From Bacillota bacterium (GTDB taxonomy: Bacteria > Bacillota > Clostridia > Acetivibrionales > DSM-1351): a stretch of DNA of 64,000 bases. The first letter of the stretch is position 1; every line of letters starts with the position of its first letter. Below are positions 42,803 through 52,176 of the stretch, piece by piece. Both the position numbers and the translations under genes were made by a program. Below the pieces are notes generated by a model. The model saw only the letters and a list, made by a program, of their open reading frames with translations. It made no database searches and was not told the DNA's origin. The stretch spans positions 31,889 through 95,888 of the forward strand of contig JAEYHZ010000003.1 in NCBI GenBank assembly GCA_023409265.1. Reading direction: 5' to 3'.

Positions 42803-42869
42803 GGAATGATTTAATAATAACTTCCCTTTTTCATGGAGCTTTTCCTCGAAAATAGGGTTTTATTATTTA
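42803..42869. repeat. Interspersed hairpin repeat, copy 2
   Basis: AGGAATGATTTAATAATAA...CCC...GAAAATAGGGTTTTATTATT, the same outline as the copy at 5371-5431. It occupies most of the gap between the binding-protein and ATPase genes. Confidence 0.5.
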
Positions 42870-42903
42870 AAATTAAAAGAATAAATAATAAGTGGGTGAT
42901 CTT

Positions 42904-44388
42904 TTGAATGCAAATAATTTATTAACTATGAAAAATATACATAAATCCTTTCCGGGTGTATATGCTCTTAATTCAGTTAATTTTGAATTGAAGGCTGGGG
43001 AAGTTCATGCACTTTTAGGTGAAAACGGGGCTGGAAAATCAACACTTATCAAAGTGCTGGGGGGGATTTATACAGCTGACCGTGGAGAAATAAGTATTGA
43101 AGGTGAAAAAGTTGTAATTGACGGTGTAAGAGCTGCCCAGCAGAACGGGATTGCCATAATACACCAGGAACTGGTTCTGGTTCCTTATATGACTGTTGCA
43201 GAAAATATATTTTTAGGCAGGGAACCTCTTAAGGGCAAATTGGTAAACACCGCAAAGATGAATAGAGATGCGCAAGACCTGCTTGATACCTACGACATGA
43301 ATATTGATGCGGAGACGCTGGTCGGCAGACTGACAATTGCTCAGCAGCAGATGGTTGAAATAGTTAAAGCTATTTCTTATAATTCAAAAATTCTTGTTAT
43401 GGATGAACCTACCTCCTCCATATCGGACAAGGAAGTCAATTTTTTGTTTGAGACAATGCGTACTCTTACGAAAAAAGGCGTTGGAATCATTTATATATCA
43501 CACAAGATGAGTGAACTGGAACAAATATGTGACAGAGTTACTGTAATGAGGGATGGAACCTACGTTGGTACTGAAGTTGTAAAAGAGACAACTAAGGATA
43601 AGTTGATCTCAATGATGGTAGGACGTGAATTAACAAATTATTATACAAGGGATTATACAGATGCCCATGAAGTGGTTTTAAAATGTGAAAATATTACTGA
43701 TGGGAAAATGGCCAAAGGCGCCAGCTTTGAACTCAGAAAAGGCGAGATTATAGGCTTTTCTGGATTGGTCGGTGCCGGAAGAAGTGAAGTAATGAAATGT
43801 ATATTCGGTTTGTCAAAGGATGCCTCCGGTGATATTTATTTAGAAGGCAGGAAGGTTGTTATTAAATCACCGGCTGATGCAATGAAATATGGTATTGCAC
43901 TGGTTCCTGAGGATCGGAAGCTGGAAGGAATCTATAAAATTCAGAATATCAAATTCAATACCACCATTGAGGTATTGAACCAATTTATTAAAGGCATATT
44001 CGTAAATGATGACAAGGAAGATAATATAACTCAAAAATATATTGACATGATGTCAACAAAAACACCGTCACAGGATCAGCTAATAGGAAATTTATCGGGT
44101 GGTAACCAGCAGAAGGTTATGATTGGAAGATGGCTGGCAACCTCCCCGAAAATATTGATACTGGACGAACCTACAAGAGGTATTGATGTCGGAGCCAAAT
44201 CAGAAATTTACGCCATTATGAATCAGCTGGCCAAGGAAGGAATGTCCATCATAATGATATCCTCCGAGTTACCTGAGATTATCAACATGAGCGACCGGGT
44301 TTATGTAATGTGTGACGGCAGGGTGACAGGGTGCTTAAACCATAAAGAAGTTACCCAGGAAAAAATTATGGAGTTGGCAGCAAAGTAA
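42904..44388 (+). CDS. Sugar ABC importer ATP-binding protein, RbsA/MglA type (two ABC domains)
   Basis: A 494-residue double ATPase. Domain 1 has Walker A GENGAGKST, signature LTIAQQQMVE and Walker B ILVMDEPTSS; domain 2 has the degenerate Walker A GLVGAGRSE, signature LSGGNQQKV and Walker B ILILDEPTRGID, exactly the asymmetry of this family. The TTG at 42904 is chosen because GGGTGAT lies four bases upstream; a GTG at 42892 overlaps that site. Unlike the two oligosaccharide importers in this window it carries its own ATPase. Confidence 0.94.
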   Translation: MNANNLLTMKNIHKSFPGVYALNSVNFELKAGEVHALLGENGAGKSTLIKVLGGIYTADRGEISIEGEKVVIDGVRAAQQNGIAIIHQELVLVPYMTVAENIFLGREPLKGKLVNTAKMNRDAQDLLDTYDMNIDAETLVGRLTIAQQQMVEIVKAISYNSKILVMDEPTSSISDKEVNFLFETMRTLTKKGVGIIYISHKMSELEQICDRVTVMRDGTYVGTEVVKETTKDKLISMMVGRELTNYYTRDYTDAHEVVLKCENITDGKMAKGASFELRKGEIIGFSGLVGAGRSEVMKCIFGLSKDASGDIYLEGRKVVIKSPADAMKYGIALVPEDRKLEGIYKIQNIKFNTTIEVLNQFIKGIFVNDDKEDNITQKYIDMMSTKTPSQDQLIGNLSGGNQQKVMIGRWLATSPKILILDEPTRGIDVGAKSEIYAIMNQLAKEGMSIIMISSELPEIINMSDRVYVMCDGRVTGCLNHKEVTQEKIMELAAK

Positions 44389-44453
44389 GCGCCGACTAAT
44401 AACCTTTTTTATTACAGTATAAGTCGCTGTCCAGCAGCGGAATGGAGGATAAA

Positions 44454-45455
44454 ATGGATCAGGTTGTCAAAAAAAAGGGGTCCGGGATAAATAGAGCTGG
44501 CAAAAAGTTTCTACAATTTATAAAGGAAAATATAGGAATAATAATAGCTCTGGTTGTGCTGTGCATATTTTTGTCGGTTAATCCCATTACAAGTGATTCT
44601 TTCTTAACACAAAAAAATGTATTTAATGTTCTAAGGCAAATATCATCAAATCTGTTTCTGGCCTGCGGTATGACAATGGTCATAATACTTGGAGGTATTG
44701 ACCTGTCGGTTGGCTCCATCATAGCTTTGTCAGGCTGTATAGCAGCAGGCTGTGTTGCAAGATATAATTTACCCATAGGAGTTGCAATAGTTGTGGGTAT
44801 ATTGGTAGGGCTGGCGGTTGGTTTATTTAACGGTCTTGTTATTTCAAAAACCACCATTCCCTCCTTCATAGTTACTCTGGCCACAATGAATATAGCCAAA
44901 GGTCTGGCTTATGTATATACCGGAGGTTCGCCTGTAAGAGTCGTAACAAAGGAATGGCAGTTTATCGGTGCCGGATATATCGGTTCAATTCCCACACCGG
45001 TTTTGCTTTTGGTGGTGGTACTGATAATTACTGCGCTGATTATGAACAAGACAAAAATGGGAAGATACATATATGCTGTTGGAGGGAATGCTCAGGCTGC
45101 TGTATTCTCGGGAATTAAGGTTGCAAAAGTAAAATTCTTTGTACATGCCTTTTCAGGAGTAATGGCCGGACTCGCGGGAGTTGTACTAGCGTCCCGTATG
45201 TATTCCGGACAGCCGACAGCTGGTGATGGTGCAGAAATGGATGCCATAGCGGCAGTTGTTGTTGGTGGAACCAGCATGTCAGGGGGAGCAGGAAAAATTG
45301 GAGGAACAATAATCGGCGGCTTGATCATTGGTGTTCTCAATAACGGTTTGAACCTTCTCAACGTCAATTCTTTCTGGCAGTATGTTGTTAAAGGGGCAGT
45401 CATACTTCTGGCAGTATTTATTGACTACCTGAAAAACAAGAAAGTAAAAATGTAG
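44454..45455 (+). CDS. Sugar ABC importer permease, RbsC type
   Basis: A 333-residue permease with about ten membrane segments. GGIDLSVGSIIALSG near residue 85 and the late VVGGTSMSGGAGKIGGT stretch are RbsC/MglC hallmarks. A cytoplasmic basic N-terminus precedes the first segment. The ATG at 44454 follows GGAGG; an ATG at 44442 overlaps it. Forms a homodimer with the double ATPase. Confidence 0.94.
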   Translation: MDQVVKKKGSGINRAGKKFLQFIKENIGIIIALVVLCIFLSVNPITSDSFLTQKNVFNVLRQISSNLFLACGMTMVIILGGIDLSVGSIIALSGCIAAGCVARYNLPIGVAIVVGILVGLAVGLFNGLVISKTTIPSFIVTLATMNIAKGLAYVYTGGSPVRVVTKEWQFIGAGYIGSIPTPVLLLVVVLIITALIMNKTKMGRYIYAVGGNAQAAVFSGIKVAKVKFFVHAFSGVMAGLAGVVLASRMYSGQPTAGDGAEMDAIAAVVVGGTSMSGGAGKIGGTIIGGLIIGVLNNGLNLLNVNSFWQYVVKGAVILLAVFIDYLKNKKVKM

Positions 45456-45486
45456 AATGTAATATGTTGATATACGTACATTAATT

Positions 45487-45545
45487 CACAGCAGTTAAAA
45501 ATAACTGCTGTGAGTCTGCCTCTAAAACAATTCACCTATAGAGGC
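45487..45545 (+). other. Two stem-loops between the permease and the second binding protein
   Basis: CACAGCAGTTA/TAACTGCTGTG (45487-45512) and GCCTCT/AGAGGC (45518-45545). Neither has a T-run, so read-through into the sensing genes is likely, perhaps at lower level. Confidence 0.5.
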
Positions 45546-45658
45546 GGAGGAATTTATTGTCTCGTTACAGTATGTAGACAAGACATTTTATGTTAAGCTA
45601 TACTAAGAATGACCGGAAATGGCTGCTGAACGAATATAAGCAGGAACGAGATGAACGT

Positions 45659-46636
45659 ATGAAGATTAAATTGAAAAATATAGCTGGTACAGTTCTGATA
45701 CTGATGTTTTTATTGTTTATATTTAATGGGTGCACAATCAACGATGATTCAAAAGTTGCCAATACTGATGTATCTTCCGGTGAGCCCCGAAAATTCGGTG
45801 CCACTTATATGACCATGAATAATCCCTACTTCGAGGTTTTGAATAACAGTATTGAGGAAGTGGTGGAAGCAAATGGTGATGTACTGATTACACGTGACCC
45901 GGCTCAGGATCAGGAGAAACAAAACGCCCAGATTTTAGATATGATAGAAGAGGGAGTAGGTGCAATTTTTTTAAACCCTGTGGATTGGAAAAAAGTGGAG
46001 CCTGCTCTGAAAGCATGTAAAGAAGCCGGAATTCCGGTCTTTAATGTGGACACATATGTTTATGACACAGAATATGTTGTAACCACAATCATATCTGATA
46101 ATTATGATGCGGGTGTCCAGTGTGCGAAGGATATGATGTCAAAGCTTGACAGTGCCAGGATTGTAGTTCTGGACAGACCCAATATGAACTCAATCACACA
46201 AAGAGTAAAGGGTTTCCTCGATACAATAGAAGGAAATGACAAGTATACTGTAGTTGCACAGGAGTCAGGCGGCGCTGAACTGGAAGTATCCATGGAGGTA
46301 ATGAAAGGCATATTGTTAACCGGAAAGCCTTTCAATGTAGTTATGGGTGGTAATGATCCTACTGCTTTGGGTGCTTTGGCTGCCCTGCAGCTGAACCATG
46401 TAGATGATGGTGTTTTGATATATGGTGTTGATGGTTCCCCCGATGGCAAAATGATGATAAAGGAAGGATATCTCGAGGGAAGCAGTGCACAATATCCAAT
46501 AACTATCGGAACAGTGGCAGCCAAAACTGCCTATGAATATCTGGAAAATAAACATGTGGACAAATGCATTACAATACCGGTTAAACTTATTACCAAAGAT
46601 AATCTTGACAAATTTGAAATTGACGGCTGGCAGTAA
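45659..46636 (+). CDS. Second RbsB-type sugar-binding lipoprotein, likely sensory
   Basis: A 325-residue paralogue of the transporter binding protein at 41705: both share NP(F/Y)F near the start, AIFLNP, GGNDPTALGALAA and YGVDGSPD. The signal peptide ends IFNGC (lipidated Cys25) when translation starts at ATG 45659; the ribosome site is weak, and an ATG at 45590 would bury the signal peptide. It lies after the permease and 15 bases before a histidine kinase whose membrane domain has no large external sensor, so it probably presents sugar to the kinase rather than to the importer. That role is inferred. Confidence 0.85.
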   Translation: MKIKLKNIAGTVLILMFLLFIFNGCTINDDSKVANTDVSSGEPRKFGATYMTMNNPYFEVLNNSIEEVVEANGDVLITRDPAQDQEKQNAQILDMIEEGVGAIFLNPVDWKKVEPALKACKEAGIPVFNVDTYVYDTEYVVTTIISDNYDAGVQCAKDMMSKLDSARIVVLDRPNMNSITQRVKGFLDTIEGNDKYTVVAQESGGAELEVSMEVMKGILLTGKPFNVVMGGNDPTALGALAALQLNHVDDGVLIYGVDGSPDGKMMIKEGYLEGSSAQYPITIGTVAAKTAYEYLENKHVDKCITIPVKLITKDNLDKFEIDGWQ

Positions 46637-46651
46637 AAGGATTGGGCTTTT

Positions 46652-47974
46652 ATGCGAAATGTGAGGCAGAGATATTTTAAGCTTTTAATGATATTTATAA
46701 ACCTGATATCTGTACTATTTGTTACAGTTTTCATCTATTTTACTACAAAAAAAATATGCAACTCCTTTATTGCACGAGAGTTTTTAGATAATGTCAATGC
46801 TTTGCCCTGGAGGCCTTCTACCATAATAATAGAGGTTTTAGGTCTATTTGGACTGCTGGTGGTTTCCTTTGCGCTGAGGGAAGTCTTCTATCCTAATAAT
46901 AATAAGGTTATTTATGTATCTCTTGTTGCAGAGTTTGTTATTATCATAATGATAGTTTATTTCCTTAACTTCAATTACAACGGAATACTGTTCTTATTCT
47001 TTGCGGATATTATCACCTATGCAAAAGGCAGCAAGGAAAGGTATCTGGTGGTGCTCCTGGCAATAGGCAGTTTTCTTCTGGCTGACTATGAATTAATATC
47101 TATTAACTACAAGCTGTATTCCATTAATGATTATATTGGATACTACAATTCCACAACTCAGCAGTATTTGCTTGGCTTTTACAATGTAATGATTTCAGTA
47201 AATATAATTATGTTTATAGTCTACTGTGTTTACGTCATACAGGAGCAGAGAGGTACAATTGACGAGGTCAACATGCTGTACAAAAAGCTGAGTGAGGCTA
47301 ATGAAGACCTCCAAAACGCGAATAACCAACTTCAGATATATGCTACCGTAACCGAAAAAATGGGTGAAACAAAGGAAAGAAACAGGCTGGCAAGAGAAAT
47401 CCACGATACTCTTGGACATACGCTGACGGGAATCTCAGCCGGTATTGATGCATGTATTGCAACAGTGGAAAAATCCCCGGAAGGCACAAAAAAACAGCTG
47501 GAGATTATTTCAAAAGTTACACGTGAAGGAATATCAGATATAAGGCGGTCTGTTAACCAGCTGAGACCTGATGCATTGGAACATCTCAGTCTGGAATATG
47601 CAATAACTAAAATGATAATGGATATTAACTCTGTAACAAATACAAAGGTCTTTTTCCAATCGGAGGTTAAAGTACTAAAATTTGATCATGACGAGGAAAA
47701 TGCCATTTACAGAGTTATTCAGGAGAGTCTTACCAATGCCATAAGGCACGGAAAAGCAACAAAGATATGGATAAAAATGCGCAAGGAGTATTCGGAAATT
47801 CTATTGACAATACAGGATAACGGTACGGGATGTGAAACCTTTAAGCATGGCTTCGGCACCAGGCATATCATGGAAAGAATTGAAATGTTGAATGGTACTG
47901 TAAAGTTTGAAAATTCGGATGGATTTGTGGTAAGTGCTAAAATACCGATCAGATGGGGGGAAGAGTATGATTAA
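46652..47974 (+). CDS. NarL-type (HisKA_3) sensor histidine kinase with six membrane segments
   Basis: A 440-residue kinase. About six membrane segments fill residues 8-195 with only short loops. A coiled coil leads to the HisKA_3 dimerisation helix with phospho-acceptor His251 in AREIHDTLGHTLTGI, then the HATPase domain (VIQESLTNAIRHGKA; DNGTGCETFKHGFGTRHI). The G-box GNG wording is that of the DegS/LiaS group. With no external sensor domain it probably senses through the membrane or through the lipoprotein encoded just upstream. It overlaps its regulator gene by eight bases. Confidence 0.92.
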   Translation: MRNVRQRYFKLLMIFINLISVLFVTVFIYFTTKKICNSFIAREFLDNVNALPWRPSTIIIEVLGLFGLLVVSFALREVFYPNNNKVIYVSLVAEFVIIIMIVYFLNFNYNGILFLFFADIITYAKGSKERYLVVLLAIGSFLLADYELISINYKLYSINDYIGYYNSTTQQYLLGFYNVMISVNIIMFIVYCVYVIQEQRGTIDEVNMLYKKLSEANEDLQNANNQLQIYATVTEKMGETKERNRLAREIHDTLGHTLTGISAGIDACIATVEKSPEGTKKQLEIISKVTREGISDIRRSVNQLRPDALEHLSLEYAITKMIMDINSVTNTKVFFQSEVKVLKFDHDEENAIYRVIQESLTNAIRHGKATKIWIKMRKEYSEILLTIQDNGTGCETFKHGFGTRHIMERIEMLNGTVKFENSDGFVVSAKIPIRWGEEYD

Positions 47975-48647
47975 AGTATTAATAGCAGATGATCAGGAAT
48001 TGATCAGACGAAGCCTGCAAATTGTGCTGGAAAACAGAGAGAATATAAAGGTAACCGATGTTGCAGAAAATGGGCAGGAGGTTATGCAATGCATACGAAA
48101 ACACCTTCCCGACGTGATACTCATGGACATCAGAATGCCGAAAATGGATGGTGTACAATGCACAAAGGTAATCAAGGAACGTTACCCCACCGTAAAAATA
48201 ATCATATTAACTACCTTTGATGATGATGAATATGTGTATAATGCTCTCAAATACGGTGCCAGCGGGTATTTGCTTAAAGGAGTCTCCATGGATGAGCTGG
48301 TCAATGCGATAACTACTGTTCATAGTGGGAAAGCCATGATTAATCCCGATATTGCTACAAAGGTTTTCAAGCTGTTTTCCCATATGGCTAAAGCGGACTA
48401 TTCCATTCAGGTTGGCAAACAGGGTGTAAATGAGCTTACCAGAACCGAATGGAAAATCATTGCTCAGGTTGAATATGGAGCTTCCAACAAGGAAATAGCT
48501 GAAATCCTTAACCTGTCGGAAGGTACCGTCAGGAATTATCTGAGTGCCATACTGAACAAGCTGGAGCTGAGAGACAGAACCCAGCTGGCCATTTGGGCGC
48601 TTCAGACGGGGGTAAGCAGATTAAAGGACGTGAGTCCGGAAATCTGA
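47967..48647 (+). CDS. NarL/FixJ-family response regulator
   Basis: A 226-residue regulator. Receiver domain with Asp54 in VILMDIRMPK and Lys in GYLLKGVS; C-terminal LuxR helix-turn-helix with NKEIAEILNLSEGTVRNYLSAIL. GGGGGAAGAG precedes the ATG at 47967, which lies inside the last codons of the kinase gene. Likely controls the 41705-50091 cluster; the ATTACAAA repeats at its head are candidate sites. Confidence 0.93.
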   Translation: MIKVLIADDQELIRRSLQIVLENRENIKVTDVAENGQEVMQCIRKHLPDVILMDIRMPKMDGVQCTKVIKERYPTVKIIILTTFDDDEYVYNALKYGASGYLLKGVSMDELVNAITTVHSGKAMINPDIATKVFKLFSHMAKADYSIQVGKQGVNELTRTEWKIIAQVEYGASNKEIAEILNLSEGTVRNYLSAILNKLELRDRTQLAIWALQTGVSRLKDVSPEI

Positions 48648-48707
48648 TGCACATCTGCCTGTTTGCAGAATGCAAACAAATGGCAGGTGCGATAAAATAA
48701 ATTTTAA

Positions 48708-48747
48708 CCCAATGTGCTCAATGGGACAATTTACTTGGCACATTGGG
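48708..48747 (+). other. Hairpin in front of the lone binding-lipoprotein gene
   Basis: CCCAATGTG (48708-48716) and CACATTGGG (48739-48747) form a stem ending just before CACATGGAG. A similar set of words (CCAATGTG, CACATATGG, ACATGGAGGTTAAAATGG) precedes recR at 34793-34871. Confidence 0.45.
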
Positions 48748-48780
48748 CACATGGAGTTAAAATGGGGCTGGAGCACGAGC

Positions 48781-50091
48781 ATGCGTAAAAAAATACTGGT
48801 TTTAATCATTATACTTGCTGCACTGGTAAGTTCATGTTCGATATATTATATAAATAAAAGACAAGAGACTGTAACGCTGGAATTCGGAATGTTTGCGGGA
48901 AGCAACTGGGGTGTCGAGAACGCAAACAGTTATGTCATAATTGACAAAGCCATCAAACTTTTTGAAAGCAGGCACAAAAACGTAAAAATACATTATTACA
49001 GCGGTATTATAAAGGAAGACTATTCTGAATGGTTTTCAAGACAGGTCTTACTGGGAAAAACGCCGGATGTGTTCATGATTCTGGCAAATGATTTTGAAAA
49101 GTTTGCAGCCCTTGACATTATGAAGAATCTGGACCCTTTGATACAGAAGGATAATAAATTCCGTTCCGGTGACTTTTATTCCACTACACTTAATACAGGG
49201 GTTTTTAAGGACAAGCAGTATGCATTACCCTACGAAACAGTTCCTACTCTGATGTTTGTCAATAAGACACTGCTTGAAAAGGAGGGGATTCAGCTCCCCG
49301 ATAACAACTGGACCTGGAATGATTTGTACAATATATGTGTAAAGATAACAAAGGATACAGATGGGGATAAAATCCTTGACCAGTTCGGAACCTACAATTA
49401 TGATTGGCTGGAAGCGGTATATACAAACGGAGCCAAGCTCTTTGACAAGGACGGAAAACATGCTGATTTCACTGACCAAAAGGTAATAGATGCCATAAAA
49501 TTTGCAAAGCAGATAAATGATATCAACCAGGGGCAGAAGGTTATCCAGGATGACTTTGACAGCGGTAATGTTGCTTTCATGCCATTGCTCTTTTCGGATT
49601 ACAGGACTTATAAGACCTATCCATACAAACTGAAAAAGTATGCCAATTTTCAATGGGATTGTATAACACTTCCTGCTGGAGAAAATGGAGGGAATATCTC
49701 TGAAGTCAGCACTCTTCTGATGGGAATAAGCAATAAAAGCCAGCATGAGAAGCTGGCCTGGGAGTTTTTAAAACTGCTGACTTATGATGAAGATATTCAG
49801 ATGGATATTTTCCGCTACTCACAAGGTTCCTCGGTGCTAAAGAACGTTGTAAGATCGAAACAGGCTGAATCCATTCTCAGAGAAGATATTGATGACAGTG
49901 ATAAAATTATTGACAACAGCCTGTTGAGCCAGGTAATTGAGAATGGCATTACCACACCGAAGTTTGATAAGTACGAGGAAGCAATATCCCTTGCACAGAG
50001 CGAAGTGGAAAAGATAATAAATCAAAATAAAAATATAGATAGTACTTTAAAAATATTTCAAAGAAAAATCAATCAGTATTTAAAACGATAA
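48781..50091 (+). CDS. Lone family 1 solute-binding lipoprotein
   Basis: A 436-residue extracellular binding protein, with a lipoprotein signal peptide ending LVSSC (Cys19) when started at ATG 48781 (GGAG seven bases upstream); an ATG at 48751 or earlier would add about ten or more residues. The binding fold is seen in KTPDVFMILANDFEKFA and YALPYETVPTLMFVNKTLLEKEG. It follows the two-component genes by 133 bases and has no permease beside it. It could feed the shared importer pool or act as a third sensor component. It is unrelated in family to the two RbsB-type proteins of the cluster. Confidence 0.85.
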   Translation: MRKKILVLIIILAALVSSCSIYYINKRQETVTLEFGMFAGSNWGVENANSYVIIDKAIKLFESRHKNVKIHYYSGIIKEDYSEWFSRQVLLGKTPDVFMILANDFEKFAALDIMKNLDPLIQKDNKFRSGDFYSTTLNTGVFKDKQYALPYETVPTLMFVNKTLLEKEGIQLPDNNWTWNDLYNICVKITKDTDGDKILDQFGTYNYDWLEAVYTNGAKLFDKDGKHADFTDQKVIDAIKFAKQINDINQGQKVIQDDFDSGNVAFMPLLFSDYRTYKTYPYKLKKYANFQWDCITLPAGENGGNISEVSTLLMGISNKSQHEKLAWEFLKLLTYDEDIQMDIFRYSQGSSVLKNVVRSKQAESILREDIDDSDKIIDNSLLSQVIENGITTPKFDKYEEAISLAQSEVEKIINQNKNIDSTLKIFQRKINQYLKR

Positions 50092-50112
50092 TTGACATAA
50101 GCTGATTATATT

Positions 50113-50156
50113 AAAATCATGATTTATGGGTTGGAAACCTATAACCATGATTTTTT
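50113..50156 (+). terminator. Terminator of the transport/sensing cluster
   Basis: AATCATG and CATGATT arms with an inner TATGGGTT/AACCTATA pairing (GGTTGGAAACC tip) followed by six T. Lies 22 bases past the stop. Confidence 0.85.
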
Positions 50157-50287
50157 CCATGTTAGGCAATAGTGACAATGAGAAAGTAAATTACATAAAA
50201 GCTACAAGATTGTTACAAATGATAAATAAAGTTATCATTTGCTTGTTAAATTATTTTAATTGGCATAGAATATATATTAAAACTTAA

Positions 50288-50562
50288 TACCCTCTATTGA
50301 CAATGTACAACACGCCTCACGCCGGCTATTTTGCCACTTTTCTTTGTTGTCGTCCTTGCCTTGCATCAGCAAGGCTGCGTCTATCCGCCTCGAAAACTGC
50401 CAAAATATCTCGGTGTGAGGTCGGAGATTTTTGAGCGAGAGAATTTGGCTTGCGGCAAGGCGAAGACGCGAAGGAAGGCTTTGTGCCTTACAAACGGCTT
50501 CAACGCAGCCACAGGGTAAATTCGCCGTTCAAAAACGTATTGTACATCGTTAATAGAGGGTA
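50288..50562. mobile_element. MITE-like inverted-repeat element, copy A (275 bp)
   Basis: The ends are TACCCTCTATTGACAATGTA (from 50288) and its near-perfect complement ending AATAGAGGGTA at 50562, about 27 bases each. The first and last two bases are TA, as for a TA target duplication. The interior is GC-richer than the flanks and has nested inverted repeats (CCTCAC.../...GTGAGG near 50315-50425) but no gene. Its reverse complement matches copy C (63874) for over 110 bases, including GCTGCGTTRAAGCCGTTTG. The rest of the 50092-50837 gap holds a terminator and AT-rich DNA. Confidence 0.8.
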
Positions 50563-50837
50563 GACGTATTGGAAGTATGTGGTATATTCTGTAACTTGGA
50601 CTACATCGGGAAATAGTGCAAAATATAATTGTAGGTATACATGATTGTAAATGGAACAAAGATAATTTTGTGAAAAGTGTCTCGAATTATAAAGTGAAAT
50701 TTGGATATTTTTAACAAAAAGTTAGTGAAATAAACTATTAATATTGTTAATTATATCCAATATTTTTTAAAGGACTTATTATATAATATTGTTTATTATA
50801 GCAGCCATTTTCTTAATGGAAAAGGGAGTGATCAGAA

Positions 50838-52034
50838 TTGCTTGTAATTGGTTTATTGGAGCTTTATTCGGCCTTTTTATCATCATTTACCATTTGCTAC
50901 ATAATATATAAACTGAATACAGACTTGAAAAGAGTTCCTATTATAAACTATATCTTAAGTGGTTTGGTCCTTGCTATGATAGAAACTGTGGTAAATTTAT
51001 CGCTGCCTGATTTAAACGTTTTTTTAAGAGTAATGATTTTAAGTTTATCTGCTCTGTTTGTAATTATGCTTATTAACAGATACTCCATGTATTATGCTGC
51101 CATATCTGTCTTTTTCAGTATGCTTATCATAGGGCTGGGAGATTTGCTGATATCACTTATTTATGCATATCCTTTAAGACTGACCAGAGTCGAGTATAGA
51201 TCCAATTATTTTCACATAACCCTTGGCGGGCTTTTAATATTCCTTTTCTGTTATTTTATACTTAAACTGGTTTCCGATAACTTTATGAAGGCCCGTAAAA
51301 GAGTATATAAAAAGCACAACAGGTTTACAATTTTATTATGTGGAAATCTCATAACTGTTTTTGTAATACTTCTGTTTGTCTTCAGTCTGTTTAACTATTC
51401 TATCGAGTTCCAGGGAATGATTAAAAGAAATAATATTATTTTTATGAGTGGTATTTTTGTATTAATAGTATTAATAGCTTCAATAGTTGGTACAGTTTAT
51501 CTGATAAATTACTTCCTGCTTAACAGGATAAAGTACGACAGGCTCAAGATGAACAATATCAAAGACGTAATGACAGGAACACTAAACAGGGGTTCAGGCA
51601 TAAAATTCATAGAGGATCAGCTGGAAGTTTGTAAAAATATGAAAAAAACCATGACAATTTGCTATATAGACGTAAATGATCTTAAAGTTATAAATGATAT
51701 GCTGGGACATAGAGAAGGTGATTATCTTATAAAAACCATAGTGAGAACAATAAAGGAAAACATCAGAGAGACCGATGTCATAAGCAGGCTTGGAGGAGAT
51801 GAATTTGTTATTGTTTTTCCAGGCTGTACAATGGATTACACAGAGAAGCTCATGGATAGGATTTCAGGTAAATTGAGGCAATTGAAACCCTTTTCAAATA
51901 AAGATTACACTATAAGTATAAGCTACGGATTTTCACAGTATGACGGAGAAAAGGAGATTACTGTTGATGGCTTGCTTGACAAGGCCGACCACCAGATGTA
52001 CCAGAATAAAAGAGCACTTAAGGCTATGGCGTGA
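50838..52034 (+). CDS. Membrane-bound diguanylate cyclase (GGDEF)
   Basis: A 398-residue enzyme that would make cyclic di-GMP from two GTP. About six or seven membrane segments fill residues 1-230. The GGDEF domain (~240-398) keeps the active GGDEF signature at 319-323 in SRLGGDEFVIVFPG, the DVNDLKVIND metal site and the DYLIKT helix. I see no RxxD inhibitory site immediately upstream of the signature. The start is TTG after GGGAGTGATC. It has its own terminator and sits between a mobile-element copy and a two-component pair. Confidence 0.9.
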   Translation: MLVIGLLELYSAFLSSFTICYIIYKLNTDLKRVPIINYILSGLVLAMIETVVNLSLPDLNVFLRVMILSLSALFVIMLINRYSMYYAAISVFFSMLIIGLGDLLISLIYAYPLRLTRVEYRSNYFHITLGGLLIFLFCYFILKLVSDNFMKARKRVYKKHNRFTILLCGNLITVFVILLFVFSLFNYSIEFQGMIKRNNIIFMSGIFVLIVLIASIVGTVYLINYFLLNRIKYDRLKMNNIKDVMTGTLNRGSGIKFIEDQLEVCKNMKKTMTICYIDVNDLKVINDMLGHREGDYLIKTIVRTIKENIRETDVISRLGGDEFVIVFPGCTMDYTEKLMDRISGKLRQLKPFSNKDYTISISYGFSQYDGEKEITVDGLLDKADHQMYQNKRALKAMA

Positions 52035-52071
52035 TATTTTACAAGTGCAAAATTCATGCGAAATTCACCGG

Positions 52072-52142
52072 CCCTTCACAATTATTTTTCCGGGATGTTA
52101 TATAATAATATCATCCCGGAAATAGTGTGAAGGGTCTTTTTA
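52072..52142. terminator. Long terminator hairpin after the diguanylate cyclase
   Basis: CCCTTCACA (52072-52080) pairs with TGTGAAGGG (52126-52134) and TTCCGGGATG (52088-52097) with CATCCCGGAA (52112-52121), giving one long stem followed by TCTTTTTA. Confidence 0.85.
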
Positions 52143-52176
52143 GTTGGAATAGTAATAGTACAAGGATGGTGACCAA

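Noticed and set aside
44459..44899. 146-codon minus-strand frame opposite the RbsC-type permease
   Set aside because: A shadow of a hydrophobic gene; no start signal, and the plus-strand family is unambiguous.
45092..45403. 103-codon minus-strand frame
   Set aside because: Antisense to the permease; composition rich in Pro and Thr as expected for a shadow.
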